A DNA stretch of 64,000 nucleotides from NCBI RefSeq assembly GCF_018390555.1, contig NZ_JAHBGB010000044.1, positions 89,424 through 153,423 on the forward strand, given 5' to 3'. Positions 7,417 to 16,171 of the stretch are shown in pieces (position 1 is the first letter of the stretch; every line of letters begins with the position of its first letter). This DNA comes from Ancylobacter oerskovii (GTDB lineage Bacteria > Pseudomonadota > Alphaproteobacteria > Rhizobiales > Xanthobacteraceae). The position numbers were made by a program, and so were the translations under genes. Below the pieces are notes generated by a model, which saw nothing but the letters and a program-made list of their open reading frames with translations, was not told where the DNA came from and searched no databases.

Positions 7417-7580
7417 TGGGCTCGTTCGAACCCCTTGCCCTGCTGCTCGCTGCCCTGGGCGTGGCCTTCCTGCTGCTCGCCGCGGTCGTGAATGAGCTCG
7501 CTCGCCGCCAGCGTCATCGCGATCGCGGTTTCCGTGTCCGCCGGGTGCCCTGGGGAGGATTGCCGCATGCGCGCCATTGA
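7416..7580 (+). CDS. 54-aa single-span membrane protein
   Basis: The ATG at 7416 overlaps the previous stop (TGATG). The protein begins with a hydrophobic span (PLALLLAALGVAFLLLAAVV, residues 6-25) followed by an Arg/His-rich cytoplasmic-type tail. It overlaps the ParB-like gene start by 14 bp. Function unknown. Confidence 0.5.
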   Translation: MGSFEPLALLLAALGVAFLLLAAVVNELARRQRHRDRGFRVRRVPWGGLPHARH

Positions 7581-8427
7581 GACCGAACCCTATGTCAAGG
7601 CTTTCTGGGCGGAGTTCGCCGGCGCCGATCGCCCGCTCGGCGCGGCGCCCATGCTGCAGTGGGTGCCGATCGAGCATCTGCGCGTGGACCCGTCCTATCA
7701 GCGCGACATCACCGCCGAAGGGCGGCGCTCGCTGTTTGCGATCGCCCGCAATTTCGATTGGGCGAAGTTCGCTCCGCTCGTCGTCGCGCCGATCGAGGGC
7801 GGTCTCTATGCCGTGATCGACGGCCAGCACCGCGCCACGGCGGCGGCGCTGCGAAAGGTCGAGAGCGTGCCCTGTGAGGTGGTGATCGCCGACCAGGCCA
7901 AGCAGGCCGCCGCCTTCGCCGCCATCAACGGCCAGGTGACGAAGCTGTCTTCCGTGGCGATCTACCACGCCCGCGTGGCGGCCGGCGATCCCGAAGCGAA
8001 GATCTGCGACGAGGTGTGCCGATGCGCCGAGGTGAAGGTGCTGCGCTATCCGGTCCAAGCGACGCTGATGAAGCGCGGGGAGACGATCGCGCCGAACGTC
8101 ATCCTGGCGGCGATTGCCCGCCACGGCCGCGATACCGTCACCACGGCGCTGGCGAGCGTGACCCAGACCTCCGAGGGCAACCCGGGCATGCTCGGCAAGC
8201 CGGTCATCGAGGCGCTCTGCACCGTGCTCGGCGCGGCCAAGGAATGGCGCGAAGCGGGCGGAGCGCTGCTCGACGCCTTCGACGATTTCGATTTCAAGCA
8301 CGAGCTTACCGAGGCGCGCGTCGAACACCATAGGGGGGGGCAACCCCTGAACGGTGTGCTCTCCGCGCGCATCACCGCCTATCTGCAGAAGCGGCTGCCG
8401 CTGGCCGCCGCCACGGCGGCGGAGTGA
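7567..8427 (+). CDS. ParB/sulfiredoxin-like nuclease-domain protein
   Basis: 286 aa from the ATG at 7567. The N-terminal half carries the ParB/Srx signature: a VPIEHLRVDPSYQR start, then PLVVAPIEGGLYAVIDGQHR (about residues 60-85), i.e. the DGQHR substrate-binding loop. The C-terminal half is helical, with no recognisable HTH. Phage homologues are widespread; roles in partition, gene regulation or nucleotide chemistry are possible. It is the first sizeable gene of the rightward operon. Confidence 0.7.
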   Translation: MRAIETEPYVKAFWAEFAGADRPLGAAPMLQWVPIEHLRVDPSYQRDITAEGRRSLFAIARNFDWAKFAPLVVAPIEGGLYAVIDGQHRATAAALRKVESVPCEVVIADQAKQAAAFAAINGQVTKLSSVAIYHARVAAGDPEAKICDEVCRCAEVKVLRYPVQATLMKRGETIAPNVILAAIARHGRDTVTTALASVTQTSEGNPGMLGKPVIEALCTVLGAAKEWREAGGALLDAFDDFDFKHELTEARVEHHRGGQPLNGVLSARITAYLQKRLPLAAATAAE

Positions 8428-8433
8428 TCGGCC

Positions 8434-8766
8434 ATGGCTGACACCTCGTCCGAAGTGCAGTTCCAGGTCATCGGCGAGCTCGACGGCATGCAGGCCGATC
8501 GGGCGGCGCCACGCTACCTGCTGATGTCGCAGGACGGACTGTCGGGCGCGCTGGCGCGCCGCGAGGGTGATCGCTTCATCCCGATCGCCGGCCCCTTCTC
8601 TTTCGATGCCATTCGCCGCTGTGCCGAGAACGTCCTCTCCGGCAACCAGCGGGCCGTCACCTGGCCGCAGGCCCAGATCGCCATGGCGATCGGCTGCGGC
8701 GTGTTCTTCACCCTGTACGGCCGCGAGCTCACCGCCGCCGATACCGCTGCGGAGCCGAACTCATGA
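8434..8766 (+). CDS. Phage protein of unknown function
   Basis: 110 aa, acidic, mixed alpha/beta in appearance with a hydrophobic C-terminal stretch ([15 protein letters not shown]). It overlaps the gapR start by 4 bp. No family recognised. Confidence 0.5.
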   Translation: MADTSSEVQFQVIGELDGMQADRAAPRYLLMSQDGLSGALARREGDRFIPIAGPFSFDAIRRCAENVLSGNQRAVTWPQAQIAMAIGCGVFFTLYGRELTAADTAAEPNS

Positions 8767-9044
8767 GCGAGATCCCGAACGATCAACCCCTGTCCGATGC
8801 CGCGGCCGGCTTCGCCAAGGAACAGCTGAAATCCTTCATCGAACGCATCGAGCGGCTCGAGGGGGAGAAGAAGACCATCTCTGAGGACATCAAGGACGTG
8901 TTCGCCGAGGCCAAGGGCACCGGCTTCGACGTCAAGGCGCTGCGCGAGATCCTCCGCATTCGCAAACAGGATGGCGACCAGCGGGCCGAGCATGAGGCGA
9001 TCGTCGACCTGTATCTGCAGGCGCTCGGCATGGTGGGGGCATGA
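8763..9044 (+). CDS. gapR: GapR-like nucleoid protein (DUF2312)
   Basis: 93 aa, matching the DUF2312/GapR family over its length: a [17 protein letters not shown] coiled coil, then [29 protein letters not shown] and the C-terminal DLYLQALG. Caulobacter GapR binds overtwisted DNA ahead of forks and RNA polymerase and stimulates topoisomerases. Here it lies in the phage early operon between coupled genes, so it may ease phage replication or shift host DNA topology (inference). Confidence 0.88.
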   Translation: MSEIPNDQPLSDAAAGFAKEQLKSFIERIERLEGEKKTISEDIKDVFAEAKGTGFDVKALREILRIRKQDGDQRAEHEAIVDLYLQALGMVGA

Positions 9045-9379
9045 CGATGGGAGAGGCCAAGCGCAAGAAGCTCTCCCGCGACGCCCAGCCGGAGGAGATC
9101 CTCTCCGGCGGGCACGGTCCGGTGCAGAGCGACGTCGTCGCCGTGATGGGCGCGGCGATCGACACCCTGGCGGAGGTGCTGCCCGGCTACGGCATCACGC
9201 TGTTCATTAGCGAGCCCGACAGCAAGGCTGAAGGCGAAGGCCGGATGCCGCGCTTCAACTACATGTCGAACTGCGACCGCGCCGACATGGTGAACATGCT
9301 GAACGCCTTCGTGCGCAAGAACGGCGACATGCTCGCCGTCGACGCGGCGATGGCGAGGATGCCGGAGGGCTCGGCATGA
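9041..9379 (+). CDS. Phage protein of unknown function
   Basis: 112 aa with a basic N-terminus ([11 protein letters not shown]). The central part ([29 protein letters not shown]) suggests a small alpha/beta fold. Coupled by ATGA overlaps to gapR and the next gene. Confidence 0.5.
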   Translation: MTMGEAKRKKLSRDAQPEEILSGGHGPVQSDVVAVMGAAIDTLAEVLPGYGITLFISEPDSKAEGEGRMPRFNYMSNCDRADMVNMLNAFVRKNGDMLAVDAAMARMPEGSA

Positions 9380-9648
9380 GCGCGTCCTCCCGCTGCCCGC
9401 ACAATGACGTGGACTTCAACCTGAACCTTGCTTCGTTCGGGGATACCAACCTGCGCTATCTCGAGATGACCGGCCGCTGCAAGCTGTGCGGCGCCGGCAT
9501 TCGCTTTCGCGGGCCGGTCGGCATGGGACCAGATTGCGCCGGCATTGCCCTCGACGGATCAGAGGTGCGCATCCCGCTGCTGTTCGGCGATGAAGAGCTC
9601 GAGGGCAGGCCGATCGGCTACTCGGTCAGTGTGGGAGGGGCGGCATGA
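9376..9648 (+). CDS. Small zinc-finger-like phage protein
   Basis: 90 aa with an N-terminal Cys-Pro-His (RCPHND) and a later C-x2-C (GRCKLCGAG), a plausible Zn-binding set. It resembles a widespread small phage protein family of unknown function that starts CPH and carries CxxC followed by RFRG. Overlaps both neighbours. Confidence 0.55.
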   Translation: MSASSRCPHNDVDFNLNLASFGDTNLRYLEMTGRCKLCGAGIRFRGPVGMGPDCAGIALDGSEVRIPLLFGDEELEGRPIGYSVSVGGAA

Positions 9649-10232
9649 CCCCGCGTCTCACCCCCGAGCAGCTTGAGGAACGCCGTGCGCACGGTGCGCG
9701 CGCAACCGAGCGGGCGAAGGCGATCGTGAAGCCGGGCGACGTGCTTCAATTCACGCGCTGCGGCGGTGTGCGGTCCCGCGCGACCTTCATCGGCTGGGAG
9801 GGGCAATGGATGTGCTCCACCAGCCTGAGCGACATCCATGCCCTGCACGTCTTCAAGCTCAATGGCGACTGGGTGTCGTTCGCCGATGAAGGCAACCCGG
9901 ATCCTGCGGTGGGCGATGTGCGGCTCGACGCCAAGGTCATGGCATTCCATCCGTTCTTCCCCGACGAGACGGACACCACGCTGCTAGCGGACCGGATGGT
10001 GTTCGCGCGCGCACCGCATCGCTGCGCCATTTGTCTCGGCGACGTCCTTCGCGGTGAGCGGCATCGCGCCCGTACCGAACGGATCAATGAAGGTGCGGGC
10101 CGGGTCATGACCTTCCGCTTCTGCCGCCTGTGCTGCGAGGCCATGGCCGCCAGCTGGACGGATGAAGGCAAGGCGATCACCGAGCGGACGGCGATCGGCA
10201 TTGCTGCGTCGCGGGCGGAGGTATCCACATGA
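9645..10232 (+). CDS. Phage protein with two CxxC pairs
   Basis: 195 aa. The N-terminal half has short beta-like stretches (DVLQFTRCGGVRSRATFIGW). The C-terminal half has C-A-I-C and C-R-L-C-C pairs about 40 residues apart around a His, consistent with one zinc ribbon. Function unknown. Starts within the previous stop and ends within the next start. Confidence 0.5.
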   Translation: MTPRLTPEQLEERRAHGARATERAKAIVKPGDVLQFTRCGGVRSRATFIGWEGQWMCSTSLSDIHALHVFKLNGDWVSFADEGNPDPAVGDVRLDAKVMAFHPFFPDETDTTLLADRMVFARAPHRCAICLGDVLRGERHRARTERINEGAGRVMTFRFCRLCCEAMAASWTDEGKAITERTAIGIAASRAEVST

Positions 10233-10477
10233 GCAAGGCATCTATGGAAGCTCATAACCGGATTGCGACGAGGATTGTCCGCGAGCTCGTGCGCGATCTG
10301 GTCGAGGCCGGAGCCGACGATGCGGCAGTGATGCTCGCGCTTGAAAGTGTCGTGGTCGGTGTAAGCCGGGCGGTCGAGAAGATCTTCGGCGTGAGCCGTG
10401 TCGTGATGGCCGAGTACCTCGAGGTCATCACCGAGCGTGCGCTCGAGCGGCTGGCAGAGCAGGGGGAGGGGCGCTGA
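10229..10477 (+). CDS. Small helical phage protein
   Basis: 82 aa, predicted almost wholly helical (RIATRIVRELVRDLVEAGAD; YLEVITERALERLAEQ). No motif recognised. Coupled to the previous gene by ATGA. Confidence 0.45.
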   Translation: MSKASMEAHNRIATRIVRELVRDLVEAGADDAAVMLALESVVVGVSRAVEKIFGVSRVVMAEYLEVITERALERLAEQGEGR

Positions 10478-10478
10478 C

Positions 10479-10676
10479 ATGGTGCTCGAGCATCCCGACG
10501 CAGCCGATCTTCGACGGCAGCTCAAGGCAAATTCGGAAGAGTTCATGCGCCTGTCGATCGCCGACAAGGCGGATCCCGACGTGCTGGCCCGCTTCCTGGC
10601 GCGTGAGGAGCGCCTCGTGGAGCGCTTCCGGGCGCTCGGTCTGCAGCCCAGCTTCCCGAGGGAGGACTCGCAATGA
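10479..10676 (+). CDS. Small helical phage protein
   Basis: 65 aa from the ATG at 10479, two bases past the previous stop; the open frame extends further upstream but overlaps the neighbour. Acidic, with a heptad-like C-terminal helix (REERLVERFRALGL). Unknown function. Confidence 0.45.
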   Translation: MVLEHPDAADLRRQLKANSEEFMRLSIADKADPDVLARFLAREERLVERFRALGLQPSFPREDSQ

Positions 10677-11074
10677 GCTACGAAGCATGGGGCGAGCCCG
10701 ACGATAGCCCATTCGAGGCGGCGATCGAGGCCGGCTGGATCGACCCGACCGACCTTTCCAAGGCGATGATCGACGTGATGAACGAACGCGATCGGCAGTG
10801 GAATGAAGAGGGCTGGACGCCGGAGCATGATGACCAGCACGCCGACGGGGAGCTTGCTCTCGCGGCCGGCAGCTACTGCGAAGGCGCCGCCCGGCCGACG
10901 CTACTGCGCCGTGTCGCCGGCGCCGCGTTCACCGTGCCGCGCCTCTGGCCTCGCGGCTGGTCGCTCGATTGGTGGAAGCCAAAGGATCCGCGCCGCGACT
11001 TGGTACGGGCTGCTGCCCTCATCATCGCCGAGATCGAGCGCATCGACCGCGCCGCCGCCAGGGCGGAGGTGTAG
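10673..11074 (+). CDS. Phage protein resembling MazG/dGTP-diphosphohydrolase-linked family
   Basis: 133 aa. The stretch ERDRQWNEEGWTPEHDDQH, then GELALAAGSY, and the end WPRGWSLDWWKPKDPRRDLV leading to AALIIAEIERIDR, are the landmarks of a common small phage protein family, often annotated as nucleotide pyrophosphohydrolase-related. Family membership is from memory of these motifs; enzymatic activity is not shown. Confidence 0.55.
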   Translation: MSYEAWGEPDDSPFEAAIEAGWIDPTDLSKAMIDVMNERDRQWNEEGWTPEHDDQHADGELALAAGSYCEGAARPTLLRRVAGAAFTVPRLWPRGWSLDWWKPKDPRRDLVRAAALIIAEIERIDRAAARAEV

Positions 11075-11317
11075 ATGGCCTCCCTCCCTCCCTGCACCTT
11101 CCTCGAGCCATCCGAGGGGCCCGCCGTCGTCGATCGCGACGGCCCGCAGTCCGTCGACGTCGTGGCCCTGTGCACCTGGCCGGACATGTACCCGGAACGC
11201 TTCGCCGGCGCGCCCCTGTGGCTGTTGCGCCTGGCGGCGGCCGGCGTCGCGGTCGAGCCTGAACGAAACTGTGTCGGATGCCCGGCCTATCGGGCGGCGG
11301 AGGGCGGGCATGATTGA
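11075..11317 (+). CDS. Small phage protein of unknown function
   Basis: 80 aa starting directly after the previous stop. Four Cys in all (SLPPCTFLE, ALCTWPD, NCVGCPAY), the last two a C-x2-C. No family recognised. Confidence 0.45.
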   Translation: MASLPPCTFLEPSEGPAVVDRDGPQSVDVVALCTWPDMYPERFAGAPLWLLRLAAAGVAVEPERNCVGCPAYRAAEGGHD

Positions 11318-11576
11318 TTTTGGTGGGCCGACCTATATGGGCCTGCGTATCGTCCAAAGCCGCCTGCTCGAGCGCACGATCGAGGATTGGTCGCGCGTGC
11401 GCTCTCCGTCCCGCGCGGCGCGTCGCCGGCGCCGGGGGCACCGCCAGAACATCGATGTCACCGTCACGCCGGATCCGGCGATCTACCGGGTCGGCGACAC
11501 GATGGTCATGCATCCCGCCACCTATCTTGAGCTGCGTCGGCGGCTCGATGCTCAGAAAGCCGGGGTGTTCGCATGA
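11310..11576 (+). CDS. Small basic phage protein
   Basis: 88 aa from the ATG at 11310 (8-bp overlap with the previous gene). The central block is very Arg-rich (about residues 30-48), followed by DVTVTPDPAIYRVGDTMVMH, a beta-rich segment. Possible nucleic-acid binding; function unknown. Confidence 0.5.
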   Translation: MIDFGGPTYMGLRIVQSRLLERTIEDWSRVRSPSRAARRRRRGHRQNIDVTVTPDPAIYRVGDTMVMHPATYLELRRRLDAQKAGVFA

Positions 11577-12187
11577 CCCGCGCCGCCGCCCTCCTTAAAA
11601 GTGCATGCACTTTGTCAACCGTCTCGACGCAAATGCGTCGGCGGCCCCGGCCCGACGAAAAAAAATTTGCGGCCTTCCGCGCGCTCGATGCCCGGCGCAC
11701 CGCCGCCGGCGTCAGCCTCGAGCAGCTTGTCGGTGCCGCCGGCGTCGGTCTGCGCGGCTACATATATGCCCGACGTGGCATCAAGGCGCCGCGCCTCTCG
11801 ACCATGCGCCTCCTCGAGGCGGCGCTCGAGCGGCTCATCGACCAGGCCGACGCGGAGCGCAAGCTCGCCCTCTCGCTGCTGTCGCTGTGGCAGGCCACGG
11901 TCAGCCTGGTGTCGATCGACATGGGCCTCTCGCCCTCCCGGGTGCTGGCGGCGGATCCGCACGCCAACCTCAAGGGCGATGATTTCTGGCTGCAGGCGGC
12001 CGAGGCGCGGCACACGGCGATCTATCTCCTGGTGACGCAGCACAACGTCACCATGACCGACGCCGGCGCCGTCGCCGGCATCAGCAAACAGGCGGTAAGC
12101 AAGGCCATGCGTCGCGTCGAGGATCGGCGGGACAATCCCGTCCGCGATCGCGAGCTTACGTTGCTCGCCTCCGGTCTCGGGGGGTGA
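11573..12187 (+). CDS. Two-HTH phage regulator or replication accessory protein
   Basis: 204 aa if started at the ATG at 11573; a second ATG at 11633 would give 184 aa. There is an N-terminal XRE-like segment (RRTAAGVSLEQLVGAAGVGL, then RGYIYARRG). The C-terminal segment (LLVTQHNVTMTDAGAVAGIS, then KQAVSKAMRRVEDRR) is an HTH of the kind that ends replication initiators and sigma-like regulators. A 16-bp palindrome lies between the two possible starts, so the later start with autoregulation is attractive. Confidence 0.6.
   Translation: MTRAAALLKSACTLSTVSTQMRRRPRPDEKKFAAFRALDARRTAAGVSLEQLVGAAGVGLRGYIYARRGIKAPRLSTMRLLEAALERLIDQADAERKLALSLLSLWQATVSLVSIDMGLSPSRVLAADPHANLKGDDFWLQAAEARHTAIYLLVTQHNVTMTDAGAVAGISKQAVSKAMRRVEDRRDNPVRDRELTLLASGLGG
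11598..11613. promoter_or_regulatory. 16-bp perfect palindrome, candidate operator
   Basis: AAAGTGCATGCACTTT is a perfect palindrome and AT-rich compared with its surroundings. It lies just inside the longest version of the HTH gene and 20 bp before its second ATG at 11633. Operator function is inferred. Confidence 0.45.
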
Positions 12188-13287
12188 GCATGGCCGATGA
12201 TCGCCAGTTCATCGAAGATGTGCGTGCCGCCTCGAGGGCGGGCATGCTCGACCTGGTCAAGCACCTGCTGCCGGATCCCAAGGGCTATTTCGCGGGCAAT
12301 TACTACCATTGCCGCAACCCGGGCCGGCTCGACAAGAGCGTGGGCTCGTTCTTCGTGCTGGTGAAGGGCGCCCGCGCCGGCTTCTGGCGCGACAGCGCGA
12401 CGGGCGAGCAGGGGGATATCTTCCACCTGGTCCAGCTGGCCTTGAAGCTGAGCCCCGGCGAGGCGATCCGCTGGCTGGCGGATCGTACCGGCGTGCGCGA
12501 GCTCCGCGGTCCCGCCCTGCTGGCGCGGCGGGTCGAGTGGCGCGAGGAAGCGGCGCGCACCTCGCACGAGGACGAGCGCGAGCTCGACGAGCAGCGCCGG
12601 CGCGCCAAGGCTCTCTGGCTGGCCGGCAAGCCGATCGCGCCGCCGGTGTTCGGCGCGGCGCCTTCGCCGGCGTGGCGCTATCTGACCGAGGCGCGGGCGA
12701 TCGATTTCCAGCGGATCGGCGGCGTGCCGTCGCAATTGCGCTGGCTCCCGGCACACAAGCACGTCGAGAGCGGGCAGGAGTTCCCCTGCATCGTCGCCGG
12801 CATCGTGGATCGGGCCGGCGACATCATCGGCACGCATCGCACCTGGCTGCAGCCGGACGGATCCGACAAGGCGCCGGTGAAGCCGCCGCGGAAGATCTGG
12901 CCGCGCGGCATCGCCGGCGGCCTGGTGTGGCTCTCGCGCGGCGGCTCGAAGCACGGCTTCGTCGATGCCGGCCGGCGTGGCGAGCAGACGATCGTGATCC
13001 TGGGCGAGGGCATCGAGGACGGCCTCACCGCCGCCATGGGCGAGCCGACGGCGCGGGTGGCGGCGTTTCTGAGCCTCTATTACTTGCCGTACCTCTCCGA
13101 TCTCGATTGCGCAGCCGGCTACGTGGTGCTCCGCGACAATGATTGGGAGAAGCCGCAGGCCGCCCTGGCGTTCGACGAGGGGTTCGATCGGATCCGCTCC
13201 TTCGGCAAGCCCTGCGAGTGGGTCGCGTCCCCGCACGGCAAGGATTTCAACGATTTGGCGCAGGCGGCGGCCGCCGGCGCGCTCTGA
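12184..13287 (+). CDS. Toprim-domain primase-like protein
   Basis: 367 aa from GTG 12184 (overlapping the previous stop) or 365 aa from ATG 12190. The N-terminal part has a zinc-less primase-type start (LLPDPKGYFAGNYYHCRNPG, then FFVLVKGARAGFWRDSATGE and GDIFHLVQLAL), as in phage primase/helicase proteins. The C-terminal Toprim region carries VILGEGIEDGLTA (catalytic Glu motif) and YVVLRDND (DxD-type metal motif), then HGKDFNDLA. It probably primes phage DNA synthesis together with the ATPase at 14007. Confidence 0.75.
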   Translation: MSMADDRQFIEDVRAASRAGMLDLVKHLLPDPKGYFAGNYYHCRNPGRLDKSVGSFFVLVKGARAGFWRDSATGEQGDIFHLVQLALKLSPGEAIRWLADRTGVRELRGPALLARRVEWREEAARTSHEDERELDEQRRRAKALWLAGKPIAPPVFGAAPSPAWRYLTEARAIDFQRIGGVPSQLRWLPAHKHVESGQEFPCIVAGIVDRAGDIIGTHRTWLQPDGSDKAPVKPPRKIWPRGIAGGLVWLSRGGSKHGFVDAGRRGEQTIVILGEGIEDGLTAAMGEPTARVAAFLSLYYLPYLSDLDCAAGYVVLRDNDWEKPQAALAFDEGFDRIRSFGKPCEWVASPHGKDFNDLAQAAAAGAL

Positions 13288-13299
13288 CAGGGGGAAGTC

Positions 13300-13995
13300 A
13301 TGTATCGTGGCGAATTGATCGAGGATTTCGTGCAGGCGGCGCTGGCCGGCGGCCATGGCTCGGCGACGGCGGTGATGATGACGCTCGGCCGGGAGGAGAT
13401 CTCGGCCGAGGGGAGCGACGACAGCGGCGCCTATCCGCAGCTGTGGTTCCTGCCCGGTGATATCGTCGCAGCGGCAGCCAGCGAGATGATCCTCGGCGAG
13501 ACCGATGACATGCTCGAGCGCATCACCCGGCTCGCCGTCACCTATCGCCCGCCGAGCGGCGAGGTGCTGTTCCGCCTCTCGGCCGAGCGCAAGGTGTTCG
13601 CCGCGCTCGGCAGCGATTGGGATGGGCTGTCGATCGGCCGTCGCAAGGCGTGGGAGGTGTTCGGCCTGGTGAGCAACAAGGTCTATGACACGCTCGAGGA
13701 CGGCGCGGCCGAGGGGGCGACGGTGACGCCGCCGGCGCGGATCCCGGCGGTGGCCGAGAGCATCTTCGACGTGGACCGTGAGCCCGCCCAGGACCCGGTG
13801 CGGGTGGCGGCGCTGCAGCTGGACGCGGCCGACAAGGCGAAGAAGAAGGGCAAGGGCAAAAAGGGCAAGGCGGCGGAGGCGCCCGCCGCCGCGCCGGCGG
13901 TGATGTCGGCCGCCATGCCGGCGAAGGTGGATCTGCCGCCCGAACCCGTCGAGGGTGAGGCCGACGCCGCCAGCACCGACGACGCCAACGCCTGA
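13300..13995 (+). CDS. Phage protein of unknown function with Lys-rich linker
   Basis: 231 aa behind a good ribosome site (AGGGGGAA). Residues 1-135 look folded. A Lys/Gly-rich block follows (about 175-195, repeated KK and GK), and then an Ala/Pro/Glu-rich acidic tail. It lies between primase and ATPase genes, so a replication accessory role is plausible but unproven. Confidence 0.5.
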   Translation: MYRGELIEDFVQAALAGGHGSATAVMMTLGREEISAEGSDDSGAYPQLWFLPGDIVAAAASEMILGETDDMLERITRLAVTYRPPSGEVLFRLSAERKVFAALGSDWDGLSIGRRKAWEVFGLVSNKVYDTLEDGAAEGATVTPPARIPAVAESIFDVDREPAQDPVRVAALQLDAADKAKKKGKGKKGKAAEAPAAAPAVMSAAMPAKVDLPPEPVEGEADAASTDDANA

Positions 13996-14006
13996 GCATC
14001 CACGCC

Positions 14007-15872
14007 ATGGCAGAGCGGAAGTCGAGCGCCGGCGTTGTCGCCGGCGTGGTGGGCGGTGTTGTCGATCGCGTGCGGGCTCGTGTCGAGCGCCGCCAGGCGA
14101 TCCCCGACCCGCCCATCGGTGCGGATCGGGACGGCATTCCGCCGGGCCAGTGGCGCGCGCGCGGGCTCGAGGATGATCTCGGCCTGCCGCCGGGCTGCCC
14201 GGTGCATCCGCTCGGCGTCGACGGACAGACCTTCCATTTCATCGACGATATCGGCCAGCTGTTCTCCGTCCCCGAGGGGCGGCAGTTCGGCCAGGACGTC
14301 ATCCAGCGGCTGTTCGGCTCGCGGCCGAACTATCTCTACTGGGCGTGGCCGAAGATCTCGCCGCCGAAAAAGGAGGGCGAGAGTTTCAGCGTCACCAGCT
14401 GGCGCGCCGAGCTCGTGCGTCAGGATCTCTTTCAGGCCTGCAAGCTCAAGGGGCCGTGGAATTCCGTCGAGCGGATCCGCGGCCGCGGCGCATGGACCAC
14501 GAAGGATGGCCGCCTGGTGCTGCACTGTGGCGATGCCCTGTATATGGGGGTCGAGCGGATCGACACCGGCGAGCATGGCGAATTCTTCTATCCCCGCCGG
14601 CCGTCGATCGCGCATCCCTTCGCGCGACCGGTTGATGACGACGCCTCTCCCGGCCTCAAGCTCGTCGAGATCCTGCGCACCTGGTCGTGGGAGCGGCCGG
14701 ACGTCGATCCGCTGCTCGTCGTCGGCTGGATCGTCGTGGCGATGATCGGCGGCGCCCTCGAATGGCGGCCGAGCATCTTCCTGGTCGGCGACGCTGGCAC
14801 CGGCAAATCCCACCTGCAGCGGCTGATCAAGGCCGTCCTGGGCGGCATGCTCGTCCAGGCGACGGACACCACGCCGGCCGGCATCTATCAGCGGATTGGC
14901 ACCGATGCCTTGCCCGTCGCGGTCGACGAGCTCGAGGCGGGTGCCGACAACAAGCGCGTCATCGGCGTGGTGAACCTCGCCCGCCTCTCGGCGTCCGGCG
15001 GGCTGATGCTGCGCGGCGGCCAGGACAATACCGGCACCGAATTTCAGGCGCGCTCGCCCTTCCTGTTCTCCGCGATCGTCGCGCCGCCGCTGCCGCCGCA
15101 GGATCTTTCCCGGCTCGGCGTGCTGACGCTCAAGCGGCTGGATCCCGAGAAGATCGCCTCGCCGCCGGTGCTCGAGGCGGCCGACACTATCGGCCCGCGG
15201 ATCCTGCGGCGCCTGGTCGACCGCTGGGACCAGTGGCCGCAACTCCTCCATGCCTACAAGGCGGCGCTGTTCAAGGGGAAGCACGACACGCGAGGGCAGG
15301 ATACCTACGGCACGCTCCTCGCTGCCGCGCATCTGCTGCTCGGCGACGACGCCATGGCCGAGGCCGGGGTGAACGCGATCGAGAAGTGGGCGGATCTGCT
15401 CGGCGTCGATGCCCTGCCGGATCACGTCCAGCGCGAGGACAACTGGCGCAAATGCATCATGCACATCCTCACCTCGAGAGTGCCGGCCTGGCGCCACGGC
15501 GCGCGCCAGACGATCGGGCAGCTAGTCGAGGACGTGCTCGAGACGAGCCGTCTCAAGATGGACGGCGGTGTGAACATGGAGGAGGCGGTGCGCCTGATGG
15601 CGCAGGCCGGCCTCGGCTTGCACCGGGATCCCGACTTGTCCCACGGCCTGATCCTCTCGGTGCCGAACAATTCGCCGCTGCTGGCCGAGCTCTTCGACGG
15701 CTCGGTGTGGGCCGGCGCCGCCGGCGTCGGCGGCTGGGCGGGCTCGCTGCGGCAGGGGCCGCCCGAAATCGTCGTGACCGACAAGAAGAAGAACAATCGG
15801 AAGATCGGCGGCGTGCAACAGCGCTGCACGCTGGTCAAGCTGGATGATTTTTTCAAGTTGATGGAGGGATGA
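14007..15872 (+). CDS. Phage replication ATPase/helicase-like protein
   Basis: 621 aa. A Walker A GDAGTGKSHLQ lies at about residues 262-272, followed by AVDELEAGADNK (candidate Walker B, about 310) and RSPFLFSAIVAPPLPPQDLSR, a sensor-like region as in primase-linked helicases and DUF927-type ATPases. The ~240-residue N-terminus has no recognised motif. With the upstream Toprim protein it probably forms the phage primase-helicase. It overlaps the next gene by 4 bp. Confidence 0.7.
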   Translation: MAERKSSAGVVAGVVGGVVDRVRARVERRQAIPDPPIGADRDGIPPGQWRARGLEDDLGLPPGCPVHPLGVDGQTFHFIDDIGQLFSVPEGRQFGQDVIQRLFGSRPNYLYWAWPKISPPKKEGESFSVTSWRAELVRQDLFQACKLKGPWNSVERIRGRGAWTTKDGRLVLHCGDALYMGVERIDTGEHGEFFYPRRPSIAHPFARPVDDDASPGLKLVEILRTWSWERPDVDPLLVVGWIVVAMIGGALEWRPSIFLVGDAGTGKSHLQRLIKAVLGGMLVQATDTTPAGIYQRIGTDALPVAVDELEAGADNKRVIGVVNLARLSASGGLMLRGGQDNTGTEFQARSPFLFSAIVAPPLPPQDLSRLGVLTLKRLDPEKIASPPVLEAADTIGPRILRRLVDRWDQWPQLLHAYKAALFKGKHDTRGQDTYGTLLAAAHLLLGDDAMAEAGVNAIEKWADLLGVDALPDHVQREDNWRKCIMHILTSRVPAWRHGARQTIGQLVEDVLETSRLKMDGGVNMEEAVRLMAQAGLGLHRDPDLSHGLILSVPNNSPLLAELFDGSVWAGAAGVGGWAGSLRQGPPEIVVTDKKKNNRKIGGVQQRCTLVKLDDFFKLMEG

Positions 15873-16171
15873 TGAAACCCGATCCTCTCGCGACAGCCTA
15901 CGTCATCAAGATCGGTTCTCGGTACTTCTGTCGCTTCGGCAAGGGACGTCGTGTGATGACGGCGTGGAGCCTCGCCGGCGCGACGACGTTTCTTCCCCGA
16001 TCCGAGTACGTCGAGAAGATCCTGCAGAAGCTGGTGGCGGCCGGAAAGGCCCCGGAGCTCCGATTGGTGACGATTGTGCCTGTGCAGATGCAGGGCCGCG
16101 AAGCGCGTGAGCCTGACGTCCCTGAGCTCACCGTCTGCTTAGGCGGTGAGCGCCATCCTGGCGCGCACTGA
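15869..16171 (+). CDS. Small phage protein of unknown function
   Basis: 100 aa, coupled to the ATPase gene by ATGA. The start ATAYVIKIGSRYFCRFGKGRR and a beta-rich pattern suggest a small compact domain. It is the last gene before the non-coding repeat region. A GCGCCA-TCC-TGGCGC hairpin covers the end of the gene. Confidence 0.5.
   Translation: MMKPDPLATAYVIKIGSRYFCRFGKGRRVMTAWSLAGATTFLPRSEYVEKILQKLVAAGKAPELRLVTIVPVQMQGREAREPDVPELTVCLGGERHPGAH

Noticed and set aside
5938-10676. Additional integrase, transposase or IS remnants in the early region
   Set aside because: No transposase motif or terminal inverted repeats found; the small genes are coupled and intact.
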